NCBI GenBank assembly: GCA_964020155.1
Contig: OZ026554.1
Span: 2,254,049 to 2,318,048, forward strand
Origin: Chondrilla cf. caribensis
Lineage: Eukaryota > Porifera > Demospongiae > Chondrillida > Chondrillidae
DNA: 64,000 nt
Reading direction: 5' to 3'
In this document: positions 63,936 to 64,000 of the stretch, in pieces
Layout: each line of letters opens with the position of its first letter
Numbering within the stretch: the stretch's first letter is position 1
The notes under the pieces: model-generated
What the model was told of the DNA's origin: nothing
The model's input: only the letters and a program-made list of their open reading frames with translations
Database searches by the model: none
Translations under genes and position numbers: made by a program

Positions 63936-64000
63936 AAGGACTATTATAGTGTTTATGAGCAGACTTAGTGTACATAGAAAAAACACTGTCATGCATACTG

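Overview
This is eukaryotic, AT-rich, intron-containing DNA from an early-branching animal. Collagen Gly-X-Y genes, hormone-receptor-motif (HRM), trypsin-inhibitor-like (TIL) and Ig-like exons, pogo/Tigger-type transposons and very abundant (TG)n tracts together suggest a demosponge, possibly Amphimedon; that name is an inference, not read from the sequence.

The window is a tandem array of one ancestral ~10-15 kb unit, copied about seven times. Units are separated by blocks of a 41-bp-type minisatellite (about 14.7, 22.7, 26.4, 36.5, 53.1 and 59.6 kb). A full unit holds, left to right: a conserved 5' flank; a ~120-bp promoter/5'UTR block; a two-exon plus-strand short-collagen gene; 3' flank; remnants of a second collagen-type exon; and a convergent minus-strand receptor-like gene whose exons encode, in transcription order, an unidentified Cys-poor exon, a TIL-like Cys-rich module, an HRM-like module, and an Ig-like domain. 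Five collagen genes are complete (starts 2239, 16633, 27664, 39108, 61633). A sixth is a pseudogene (56115-56441) that lost exon 1. The minus-strand gene is decaying in every unit; only one HRM exon (57578-57843) is fully open with both splice sites, and one Ig-like 3' part (10595-11509) keeps matching exon phases.

The collagen proteins (277-405 aa) share a signal peptide, an N-terminal coiled coil, an invariant RMRR furin-type site, a Cys-X-Cys pair directly before the triple helix, and a Gly-X-Y domain with repeated NGT glycosylation sequons. They have no C-terminal NC1/C-propeptide domain. The gene at 2239 is different: its helix is a homogenised 36-bp/12-residue minisatellite, and a 2-bp insertion appears to have created its stop.

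Mobile DNA includes a Tigger-like transposase gene with an intact DDD triad (18729-20153), a 5'-truncated non-LTR element with RT and a nuclease-like C-terminus (7356-9632), a second broken relative (33890-35051), several TA-flanked MITEs whose empty sites can be read in sister units, and a 0.59-kb foldback element sitting where exon 1 of the pseudogene used to be. A 200-N gap (43579-43778) is flanked by two identical 3447-bp copies (40132-43578 and 43779-47225), almost certainly an unmerged assembly overlap, so the second copy of the unit-4 collagen exon is probably not real.
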